Under the pieces are notes generated by a model. The model was not told the DNA's origin. It ran no database searches and saw nothing but the letters and a program-made list of their open reading frames with translations. This document shows, piece after piece, positions 11,291 through 18,371 of a DNA stretch of 54,175 bases. The translations under genes and the position numbers were made by a program. Each line of letters starts with the position of its first letter. The first letter of the stretch is position 1. Origin of the DNA: an uncultured Clostridia bacterium (GTDB lineage: Bacteria; Bacillota; Clostridia; TANB77; CAG-508); contig CANQPE010000002.1 in assembly GCA_947625645.1 (NCBI GenBank), positions 86,981 through 141,155 on the forward strand, read 5' to 3'.

Positions 11291-12489
11291 ATGAAGTATG
11301 AAGCTATGGCAATCACAGTAAGTGAGCTAAACAGTTATATCAAAGAAAAACTAGCAAGTGATGAATATTTAAATAGTTTACTCATAAAGGGAGAAATCTC
11401 TAACTTTAAACATCATTACACAGGTCATATGTATTTTACGCTAAAGGACGAAAAATCATTAATTAAGTGCATTATGTTCAAAACATATGCACAAAAGTTA
11501 GATTTTACGCCAAAAGATGGAATGAAAGTGGTTGTGCTTGGACGGTGTCTCTGTGTTTGAACGAGATGGGATTTATCAAATTTATGTACAAGCCATGCAA
11601 GAAGATGGGGTAGGGGCTTTATATAAAAAATATGAAGAATTAAAACGAAAATTAGAAGGACAAGGCTATTTTGATAGTAGCCATAAACAAAAAATCCCAC
11701 AAATGCCTAAAGTAATAGGCGTTTTGACATCTCAGACAGGGGCAGTGATTCGCGATATTATTAATGTAAGCACAAGAAGAAACCCTCATGTCAGAATACG
11801 ATTACTGCCAGTTCCTGTGCAAGGGCAGGATGCAGCCCCTAAAATTGCAGAAGGAATTGCCTATATGAACCAACACAAATTAGCAGATGTATTAATTCTA
11901 GCAAGAGGCGGCGGTTCATTAGAAGATTTATGGCCGTTCAATGAAGAAGTGGTAGCAGATGCAATTTACCAGTCCCATATCCCCATTATTTCTGCAGTAG
12001 GGCATGAAACAGATTTTACCATTGCCGATTTTACGGCAGACTTAAGAGCACCAACGCCTTCAGCAGCAGCCGAATTGGCAGTACCAGATATATATGAACT
12101 AAAGCAAAAAATACGGCGTATATCAAAATAGAATGAAGTTAGCACTTAGCAAAAAGTATGAAATGTTACGATTGCGCATTCAAAAATGTCTGGCAAGTTA
12201 TGTCTTAAAAGAACCAATGAAAATGGTACAGAATAGATATCTGTTAGTAGATAAATATATCAAAACGTTAGAAAATACAATACAAGTAAAAGAGCAAAAA
12301 GAAAAAAATAGATATGTAGCGCTAGTGGCAAAATTAGATACCCTTAGTCCTTTAAAAACATTAACCAGAGGATATGCCATTATTGAACGAAATGGCAAAA
12401 TGGTAAAAAGTGTAAAGGATTTAAAAAAAGGAGACGAATTTGATTTAAAATTAGTGGATGGTTCTAAAAAAGCAGTCATTGAAAAATAA
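11291..12489 (+). CDS. xseA: Exodeoxyribonuclease VII large subunit, read through two +1 shifts at CGG
   Basis: Large subunit of the single-strand-specific exonuclease VII. The N-terminal OB domain (AITVSELNSYIKEKL, GEISNFKHHYTGHMYFTLKD) runs to codon 84, where CGG at 11543-11545 interrupts it; skipping C yields GGT GTC TCT and VSVFERDGIYQIYV. The catalytic core follows (VIGVLTSQTGAVIRDI, LARGGGSLEDLWPF, SAVGHETDFTIADF, RAPTPSAAAELAVPD). A second CGG at 12114-12116 is again bypassed by reading GGC, giving VYQNRMKLALSKKYEMLR and the C-terminal coiled coil, ending KKGDEFDLKLVDGSKKA. The reconstructed protein has 398 residues, normal for the family. xseB lies one gene downstream, which supports a functional complex and argues against an old pseudogene. 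Confidence 0.9.
11543..11545 (+). other. +1 frameshift site, GGA CGG T in xseA (first)
   Basis: Shifted codon GGT (Gly). The zero-frame stop TGA follows after three further codons. Restores the OB-fold strand VSVFERDG. Confidence 0.8.
12114..12116 (+). other. +1 frameshift site, ATA CGG C in xseA (second)
   Basis: Shifted codon GGC (Gly). The zero-frame stop TAG lies at 12129-12131. Restores the C-terminal helical region. The residue here is not strongly conserved, so its identity cannot be judged. Confidence 0.75.
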
Positions 12490-12514
12490 TTGTTAAGAAA
12501 GGAACGTATGAAAA

Positions 12515-13040
12515 ATGAGAACAAGTACCAAAGTATTAATTGGAATATGGGTAATCCTTGTCATATTACTAGTAGCAGATGTTGCATACATATGGGTCAA
12601 AGATACTACTTTGGTTGAAACTGGAGAACAACATGTGGAACAAGAAAATATCGTAAATGACACAAAAGAAACAAACATGACAGATGAAACAAATACAACC
12701 GATACCGAGAATGAAACGAATCGTACTAGTGATAAGTTAGAAAATACAAACGAAATGACAAACACAACGAATACTGCTCAAACAAATACGGTAGCGGTTC
12801 GGCACAAACAATACAGTGGGAAAAGAAGAACAAGAAAGCAGTGAAGAAAGTGGCTCTGAAAACCCAGAAGAAGTAGCCATAGCATTGGCAAAAGAAGAAT
12901 GGGGAGAAACAAGTAGTAGCTACCGCTTTGTAGTTGAAAACGTGGAAGGCAATGTGTATCATATTGCCGTGATATCTAATGCAACTACAATTGCATATAT
13001 GGATGTAAATATTGCAACAGGCGAAATTAAGGAAAGTTAG
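12515..13040 (+). CDS. Membrane-anchored protein with Thr/Asn-rich linker, read through a +1 shift at CGG
   Basis: Unrecognised extracytoplasmic protein. Residues 5-27 form a single hydrophobic anchor (LIGIWVILVILLVADVAYIW), residues 35-95 a low-complexity Thr/Asn/Glu linker. At codon 96 the frame meets CGG (12800-12802); skipping C gives GGC ACA AAC and a 79-residue end with a small globular domain (EEVAIALAKEEWG, YRFVVENVEGNVYHIAVI, AYMDVNIATGEI) resembling PepSY-like repeats. Without the shift the frame ends at TGA 15 codons on. Total 174 residues. It lies between the two exonuclease VII subunit genes, in the same transcription unit by spacing. The function is unknown. Confidence 0.8.
12800..12802 (+). 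other. +1 frameshift site, GTT CGG C in the anchored protein
   Basis: Shifted codon GGC (Gly). Two further CGG trinucleotides just upstream (12789-12791 and 12795-12797) are out of frame (ACG GTA, GCG GTT). Located in a disordered linker, so the residue itself is uninformative, but the downstream globular domain is recovered. Confidence 0.7.
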
Positions 13041-13069
13041 ATTTGTGTCTTAGGAAGGAATGGAGACAA

Positions 13070-13294
13070 ATGGAAGAAGTAAGTTTTGAAGAAAACATAG
13101 AGCAATTAGAGAAAATTGTGGCAGAATTAGAAAAAGGAGATTTGAATTTAGAAGACTCCATGAAAAAATTTGAACAAGGAATCGCAATCTCTCAAAATTG
13201 TAATAAAATATTAGAAACAGTAGAAAAGAGAATTACAATTTTACTAAATGAGGATGGAGAAATAAAAGAAGAAGACTTCTCCGTGAAAACATAG
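13070..13294 (+). CDS. xseB: Exodeoxyribonuclease VII small subunit
   Basis: The 74-residue helical small subunit that forms the coiled-coil stalk with XseA. It has the family pattern SFEENIEQLEKIVAELEKGDLNLE, then KFEQGIAISQNCNKIL. ATG 13070 is preferred; the upstream part of the same frame from 13043 encodes the leader AGGAAGGA (about 13051-13060) and not protein. The leader GATTTGTGTCTTAGGAAGGA matches those of three other genes. Its TAG stop touches the start of a perfect palindrome (13294-13358) that could terminate transcription of the whole run. Confidence 0.93.
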   Translation: MEEVSFEENIEQLEKIVAELEKGDLNLEDSMKKFEQGIAISQNCNKILETVEKRITILLNEDGEIKEEDFSVKT

Positions 13295-13358
13295 GGACAA
13301 ATAGGGACGTTTCTTTTTTGTCCCTAAGGAACAAAAAAGAAACGTCCCTATTTGTCCC
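13294..13358. repeat. REP-like palindrome, 28-bp perfect arms (type GTTTC)
   Basis: Arms at 13294-13321 and 13331-13358 are perfect reverse complements around a 9-base interior. It contains GGGACAAATAGGGACG and TTTCTTTTTTGT. It shares the GGGAC-N-TTTTTTGTCCC core with copies at 27052 and 54119 but has ATAGGGACGTTTC in place of TTGGGGACGTATC. It may double as a terminator for xseB. Confidence 0.85.
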
Positions 13359-13391
13359 AGCAAAAAAGAAAGAGGGGAGTGTCACGCAGAA

Positions 13392-13832
13392 ATGAATAAT
13401 ATGATAGGCTTTCTGCAAAACAAATATGTTATCGTGCCATTTTTATTATGGTTTTTTATTCAGCTATATAAAGTTATCTATGATTTGGTTACGACAAAAA
13501 AGTTTAATTTTAAAAGGATATTGGGGGCTGGTGGAATGCCAAGTTCACATTCAGCGGTTGTTGTAGGACTAGCTACATTAATTGGAAAAAATGAAGGCGT
13601 TCATACAGCTGTGTTTGCTGTTTCATTAATTTTGGCGTTTGTTGTTATGTATGATGCAGCAGGTATTAGGAGAGCAGCAGGAAAGCAAGCAAAATTGCTA
13701 AATCAATTGATTGAAACGCCAGGCTTAACAGGCGTACAAGTATCAGAAAGATTAGTAGAAGTGCTAGGACATACGCCATTTCAAGTTCTTGTGGGGGCTT
13801 TGATTGGATTGGTAGTAGGTTTAATTGCATAA
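13392..13832 (+). CDS. YuiD-like divergent PAP2 family membrane protein
   Basis: A 146-residue integral membrane protein of the DUF212/YuiD family, distantly related to PAP2 acid phosphatases. The motif GGMPSSHSAVVVG (about residues 47-59) carries the phosphatase-like Ser-His pair, and VMYDAAGIRRAAGKQAKLLN is the second family block. About four hydrophobic helices are visible (10-28, 55-66, 75-92, 125-146). It lies between a palindrome and fhs, with a GAGGGGAG site upstream. The substrate is unknown. Confidence 0.88.
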   Translation: MNNMIGFLQNKYVIVPFLLWFFIQLYKVIYDLVTTKKFNFKRILGAGGMPSSHSAVVVGLATLIGKNEGVHTAVFAVSLILAFVVMYDAAGIRRAAGKQAKLLNQLIETPGLTGVQVSERLVEVLGHTPFQVLVGALIGLVVGLIA

Positions 13833-13873
13833 AAAATATTGAAAAATAAATAAAGAAAGGGATGAAGTAAAAA

Positions 13874-15565
13874 ATGACAGACATTGAAATTGCAAAAAGT
13901 GTTGAACTAAAGCACATAACAGAAATTGCCAAAAACTTAGGAATTGAGGAGGAAGAAATTGAACCATACGGAAAATACAAAGCTAAAATTTCTCAAGAAG
14001 TATACGAAAAAAGAAAAAACAAAGAAAATGGAAAATTAATTTTAGTAACGGCTATTAATCCAACACCACTAGGAGAAGGAAAAACAACCATTTCAATTGC
14101 AGTGGCAGATGGATTGGCTAAAATTGGGAAAAAATCAATTTTAGCGTTAAGAGAACCATCACTAGGACCTGTGTTTGGGATTAAAGGAGGAGCAACTGGT
14201 GGAGGAAGAGTACAAGTAGCACCAATGGAAGATATCAATTTACATTTTACAGGTGATATTCATGCCATAACAGCAGCCAATAACCTTCTTTCTAGCTTAA
14301 TTGATAACCATATTTATTTCGGAAATAGTCTTAAACTAAAAGAAGTCACATGGAAAAGATGTGTTGACTTAAATGACAGACAGCTAAGAGTGGTAGATAC
14401 CGGATTGTCAGAAGAAAAAAATATTGTTCCAAGAAGAGATGGATTTAATATAACAGTTGCCTCAGAAATTATGGCCATTCTATGCTTGTCAACAGATATT
14501 GAAGACTTAAAAGAACGATTAGGAAATATTGTCATTGGATACAATGAACAAGAAGAACCAGTTTATGCCAAACAATTAAATGCACAAGGTGCTATGGCAG
14601 TATTATTAAAAGATGCGATAAAACCAAATTTGGTACAAACCTTAGAACATACACCTGCTATTATTCACGGAGGACCATTTGCCAATATTGCACATGGATG
14701 CAATAGCATCATAGCAACTAAAATGGCATTAAAATTAGGAGAATATACTATCACAGAAGCAGGGTTTGGAGCAGACTTAGGGGCAGAGAAATTCTTAGAC
14801 ATCAAATGTAGAAAAGCAAAAATCAAACCAGATGTTGTGGTACTTGTAGCTACTATTAAAGCCTTAAAATATCATGGAGGTGTGCCAAAAGAAGACATCC
14901 AAAAAGAAAATCAACAGGGATTAGAAAAAGGGTTAAAAAATCTATTAACACATGTAGACAATTTAAAAAATCGCTTTGGATTAAAAGTGATTGTAGCATT
15001 AAACCGTTTCCAAACAGATACAAATCAAGAAATTGACTTTTTACAAAAGGAACTTCAAAAACAAAATGTGATGCTTAGTCTAGTAGAAGGATGGGCAAAA
15101 GGAGGAGAAGGCGCAACAGATATTGCAAATAAAATTGTAAAATTAACATCTGAAACAGAGTATATCAATGAATTTTCTATGGTAAATAAAGAAGTGAATT
15201 ACATATATCCATTAGAAGATGACATTAAAACCAAAATTGAAAAAATAGCAACCAAAATATATCATGCAGCTGGAGTAGAATTTACGACAGAAGCAATTGC
15301 CAATATAGAAAGAATCGAAAAATTAGGATACAAGGAATTGCCGGTATGTATTGCAAAAACACAGTATTCTTTATCAGATGATGCTAAAAATTTAACAGAT
15401 GAAGGTGATTACGTCATTCATATCCGTGATGTGGAATTAAAAGCAGGTGCAGGGTTTGTTGTAGCATTAGCTGGCAAGATTATGACCATGCCAGGGCTTC
15501 CAAGAGTTCCAGCAGCAGAGAGCATTACAATTGACCAAGATGGTAATGTAGAAGGTATTTTTTAG
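13874..15565 (+). CDS. fhs: Formate-tetrahydrofolate ligase
   Basis: ATP-dependent synthesis of 10-formyl-tetrahydrofolate from formate, feeding purine and fMet synthesis and, in acetogens, the methyl branch. The P-loop-like ATP motif TPLGEGKTT is at residues 64-72, followed by LREPSLGPVFGIKGGATGGG and HFTGDIHAITAANNL, all typical. The length of 563 is close to the usual 556. No other Wood-Ljungdahl genes are present in the window, so acetogenesis cannot be inferred. Its leader holds a mini-ORF ATG AAG TAA (13862-13870) before the start. Confidence 0.97.
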   Translation: MTDIEIAKSVELKHITEIAKNLGIEEEEIEPYGKYKAKISQEVYEKRKNKENGKLILVTAINPTPLGEGKTTISIAVADGLAKIGKKSILALREPSLGPVFGIKGGATGGGRVQVAPMEDINLHFTGDIHAITAANNLLSSLIDNHIYFGNSLKLKEVTWKRCVDLNDRQLRVVDTGLSEEKNIVPRRDGFNITVASEIMAILCLSTDIEDLKERLGNIVIGYNEQEEPVYAKQLNAQGAMAVLLKDAIKPNLVQTLEHTPAIIHGGPFANIAHGCNSIIATKMALKLGEYTITEAGFGADLGAEKFLDIKCRKAKIKPDVVVLVATIKALKYHGGVPKEDIQKENQQGLEKGLKNLLTHVDNLKNRFGLKVIVALNRFQTDTNQEIDFLQKELQKQNVMLSLVEGWAKGGEGATDIANKIVKLTSETEYINEFSMVNKEVNYIYPLEDDIKTKIEKIATKIYHAAGVEFTTEAIANIERIEKLGYKELPVCIAKTQYSLSDDAKNLTDEGDYVIHIRDVELKAGAGFVVALAGKIMTMPGLPRVPAAESITIDQDGNVEGIF

Positions 15566-15576
15566 AATAGATGAGA

Positions 15577-15630
15577 ATAAAAATGGGCAACCTAATAAAA
15601 AAGAAAAATAAAAAGGAGGCCCATTTTTAT
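15577..15630 (+). promoter_or_regulatory. Inverted repeat enclosing the gpr ribosome site
   Basis: ATAAAAATGGGC (15577-15588) and GCCCATTTTTAT (15619-15630) are perfect 12-base complements. The right arm begins with the last G of AAAAGGAGG (15611-15619) and runs into the first possible start codon, so a folded leader would hide part of the translation start. The loop is 30 bases of mostly A. It could also act as a weak terminator for fhs. Confidence 0.65.
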
Positions 15631-15631
15631 G

Positions 15632-16564
15632 ATGAATTTTAGAACAGATTTAGCATCTGAGAGAAGAGATTTGTATAAGAAGGCAAATCAAATTGAAGAT
15701 GAGGTTCAAGGAATTGAAAGTGAAAAAGAAGAAGTTGATGAAAATATAGCCATTGAACGTGTCAAAATTACGAACCAGGAAGGAGAAAAGGCCATTGGCA
15801 AGCCAATGGGAAATTATATTACCATTGACATAAAAAAGCTTAAAATTGCACAAGATGAAGAAATTCAAAAAGCATCAGACATATTAGCCAATGAATTAAA
15901 AAAAATGGTAGATTTACATGTGGATAAACAAGGGGAAGCATTGGTGGTTGGCTTAGGAAATATTTATGTGACACCAGACAGTTTAGGACCAAAAGTCATT
16001 AATGAAATAGAAGTCACAAGACATGTTATCAAATATTTACCACAATATGTAGAAGAAGGGGCAAGGTCTATTAGCGCTATATCACCAGGTGTTTTAGGCA
16101 CAACAGGAATAGAAACATTGGAAATTTTAAAGGGAATTGTGGATAATATTCATCCAAAAATTTTAATTGTCATTGATGCGTTAGCTTCAAGAAGTATAGA
16201 AAGAATTAGTAGTACCATTCAAATTTCAGACACAGGAATTGTACCAGGAGCAGGTGTGGGAAACACAAGAGCAGAGCTTAGTCAAAAAACGTTAGGCATA
16301 CCAGTAATAGCCGTGGGAATTCCAACCGTTGTTGAAACTGCTGTGTTAGTTAATGATTGTTTAGATGTATTAATAGAAAAATTACAAAATGAGGCAAAAT
16401 CCAATGATATGTTAAACCAAATGAAAGAAGCAGATAATTATGAAGAAATCAAAGAAGCATTGGTGCCAAATGATTATAATTTGATTGTAACTCCAAAGGA
16501 AATTGATGATTTAATAGAAAATATGAAAGATGTAGTGGCTGGTGGAATTAATGGAAGTTTATAA
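15632..16564 (+). CDS. gpr: Germination protease GPR
   Basis: Spore protease that degrades small acid-soluble proteins during germination, made as a zymogen in the forespore. The N-terminus FRTDLASERRDLYKK carries the TDLA-type propeptide signature. Core blocks include ALVVGLGNIYVTPDSLGPKV, RSISAISPGVLGTTGIETLE, LIVIDALASRSIERI, GAGVGNTRAELS and GIPVIAVGIPTVVET. The length is about 310 residues against some 320-370 in bacilli, normal for Clostridia. Two adjacent ATGs (15629 and 15632) are possible; 15632 is used here. The leader folds into a 12-bp hairpin over the ribosome site. Strong marker of a sporulating lineage. Confidence 0.95.
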   Translation: MNFRTDLASERRDLYKKANQIEDEVQGIESEKEEVDENIAIERVKITNQEGEKAIGKPMGNYITIDIKKLKIAQDEEIQKASDILANELKKMVDLHVDKQGEALVVGLGNIYVTPDSLGPKVINEIEVTRHVIKYLPQYVEEGARSISAISPGVLGTTGIETLEILKGIVDNIHPKILIVIDALASRSIERISSTIQISDTGIVPGAGVGNTRAELSQKTLGIPVIAVGIPTVVETAVLVNDCLDVLIEKLQNEAKSNDMLNQMKEADNYEEIKEALVPNDYNLIVTPKEIDDLIENMKDVVAGGINGSL

Positions 16565-16592
16565 GAGAAGGTAGAAAATTTTACAAAAAAAG

Positions 16593-16621
16593 TTGCAAAA
16601 AAATAGGAATTCATATATAAT
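16593..16621 (+). promoter_or_regulatory. Sigma-A type promoter
   Basis: TTGCAA (16593-16598), 17-bp spacer, TATAAT (16616-16621), 31 bp before the next start codon. Confidence 0.65.
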
Positions 16622-16652
16622 CATGATAGAAAAAGGAAAAGGAGGAACAATT

Positions 16653-17348
16653 ATGGAAGAAGAAAAACAAGCAAAAACAGAAGGGGCAAAGGAAAATAAA
16701 AAATTTGAACAGGCCAAAGTGAATACAGAAACAAAAAAAACCACAACGACAGGGAAACCAAAGGCAGAGAAAGAAAAAAATAAAAGTGTAGTCGTAAGAG
16801 CAATAGCTGTTATGATAGTATTACTAATTGTGGTAGGATTAATTTATATGGCATTACCATCACCAGCAAGAGCGTTACAGCAAATGTTAAGAGACTTAAA
16901 AGCTGGAAATTTTGAAAAAGCAGAAGAATATGTAGATTATCATGAATTAATGAATATTCCTGGAATATCAACAGCAAATGAAGAACAAACCAAAATACTG
17001 TTTGAAGATTTAACGTTTACAGTCAAAGAAGTAAAACAAGAGGGAGACAGAGCAACCATTGAGGTAGAAACAACAAACAAAGACTTTAAAACCATTGTAC
17101 AAAATGCGGTCACGAAATTGCTTCAAAAATATTTTGGTAGTGAAGAAGCTGAAATAGGGGATGAACTATTAGAGGAATTACAAACAACAGAAGCAGGAAA
17201 GACAACGCTTACCCAAACGGTTACAGTAGAAAAACAAGAAGGAAAATGGAAAGTAATTGTAGATGATAACTTAAAAAATGCAGTTTTCCCAGGATTAGAA
17301 CAGACATTGGAGACGGTGACGAGTGCGAATATGTTTTCAGAAGATTAA
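16653..17348 (+). CDS. Membrane-anchored protein with a DUF4878-like extracellular domain
   Basis: A 231-residue protein. Residues 1-47 are charged, Lys/Glu/Thr-rich and probably cytoplasmic; residues 48-69 are one hydrophobic segment (VVVRAIAVMIVLLIVVGLIYMA). The rest resembles NTF2-fold lipoproteins of the DUF4878 type: SPARALQQMLRDLKAGNFEK opening helix, then VKQEGDRATIEVET and TVEKQEGKWKVIVDD strands. ATG 16653 follows AAAAGGAGG; an upstream in-frame ATG at 16593 falls within the promoter. Family assignment is tentative and function unknown. A shared bidirectional terminator separates it from convergent ytxC. Confidence 0.8.
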   Translation: MEEEKQAKTEGAKENKKFEQAKVNTETKKTTTTGKPKAEKEKNKSVVVRAIAVMIVLLIVVGLIYMALPSPARALQQMLRDLKAGNFEKAEEYVDYHELMNIPGISTANEEQTKILFEDLTFTVKEVKQEGDRATIEVETTNKDFKTIVQNAVTKLLQKYFGSEEAEIGDELLEELQTTEAGKTTLTQTVTVEKQEGKWKVIVDDNLKNAVFPGLEQTLETVTSANMFSED

Positions 17349-17380
17349 ATGCTTAAGGAAAACATCACATACGAATAACA

Positions 17381-17414
17381 AAAAAAGGGCTTATTATGAT
17401 TTGAGCCCTTTTTT
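17381..17414. terminator. Bidirectional terminator between convergent genes
   Basis: AAAAAAGGGCT (17381-17391) pairs with AGCCCTTTTTT (17404-17414), giving a GC stem with T tracts on both strands. It overlaps the last codons of the minus-strand ytxC (stop at 17394-17396). Confidence 0.8.
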
Positions 17415-18251
17415 GCTATGTTGATATAAATGACAAATCTGACAATCTGTACATATTTCAACGCGTTTTTCGAAAATTAAAATGAGGGTGTTTAAAAATT
17501 CATCAACAGATGGTTCAATTAAATGAATATAAAGTTTTTGAGGCAATAAATTTAGTAAAGCATTTAAAAGATAGTCATTATCTGAAAAAGTGATGTCAGA
17601 GAGATATTTTGCCTCTAAAAAATAATCCTGAACATCAATGACATTCATATCTTTGTCAAGTAAAATAAAGTGATTTTGAAAAGAAACTAGATGTAAAGTA
17701 TTGCAGTGAACCGGTTGAGAGTTAATATACAATTTTAACAAAGAGATGAATTCCAAGTATTCTTTTTCTATCATAAATTGCGTAACAGCATCATCTACAA
17801 TTTCATCTAAAAGAGAAAAATACTTTTTTAAACGGAAGTAGATAAAGCCAGTTAACACAAGAGATTTGTGTTCTTTTAAATAAAGATAAAATTGTTCTGT
17901 TAGATAGGAAAATTTTTTATCAAAATAGGCTGTGAAATCATCATGACAAATGCTAAAACAATTTTCCAAAATTTTCTTTTTTTCTAAGGCATCAAAGTAA
18001 AAGTAATTTTGAGAAATAGAACTCTTCAAAAAAGTTTCTTCTAATTCATCAATAACAAGGTAGGACAAGATGTCAGAAATTTTATGGATAAAATGCTCTG
18101 TATCATTACCACAGTAGTGTATGACAATATTATGATAATGTTTAAATTGACATTGTGAAAAACAAACATTTTGTAAATTGCATGAGTGAAGCTCATTTAG
18201 CAGATACTTGCGTAAACAGTTATTGTTTGTTTTGATACAAATGGATTTCAT
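17394..18251 (-). CDS. ytxC: YtxC-like sporulation-associated protein
   Basis: A 285-residue protein of the YtxC family, associated with sporulation by genomic distribution; biochemical function unknown. The family block is clear: LVLTGFIYFRLKKYFSLLDE, IVDDAVTQFMIEKEYLEF and ISLLKLYI (about residues 130-195), then HLVSFQNHFILLDKDMNVI. The N-terminal 90 residues are variable and Cys/His-rich (CNLQNVCFSQCQ), and the C-terminus has CTDCQICHLYQHS, which could bind a metal. It is downstream of the Lon-family gene on the same strand with a hairpin between them. It contains no in-frame CGG. Confidence 0.82.
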   Translation of the reverse strand: MKSICIKTNNNCLRKYLLNELHSCNLQNVCFSQCQFKHYHNIVIHYCGNDTEHFIHKISDILSYLVIDELEETFLKSSISQNYFYFDALEKKKILENCFSICHDDFTAYFDKKFSYLTEQFYLYLKEHKSLVLTGFIYFRLKKYFSLLDEIVDDAVTQFMIEKEYLEFISLLKLYINSQPVHCNTLHLVSFQNHFILLDKDMNVIDVQDYFLEAKYLSDITFSDNDYLLNALLNLLPQKLYIHLIEPSVDEFLNTLILIFEKRVEICTDCQICHLYQHSKKGLKS

Positions 18252-18325
18252 GCAAAAAACTCCCTTCTTAACTAGTATCTACTAAACTTGAAAAGTTATA
18301 CATTATCATATGAAAAAAACACCAA

Positions 18326-18358
18326 AATGAAACTTGTCTTCATAAGACAAGTTTCATT
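18326..18358 (-). terminator. Strong hairpin after the Lon-family gene
   Basis: AATGAAACTTGTCTT (18326-18340) and AAGACAAGTTTCATT (18344-18358) are perfect 15-bp arms with a 3-base loop. On the minus strand a T-rich stretch broken by GGTG follows, so it is a plausible terminator for the gene at 18372-20765. Confidence 0.7.
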
Positions 18359-18371
18359 GGTAAAGAAGAGT

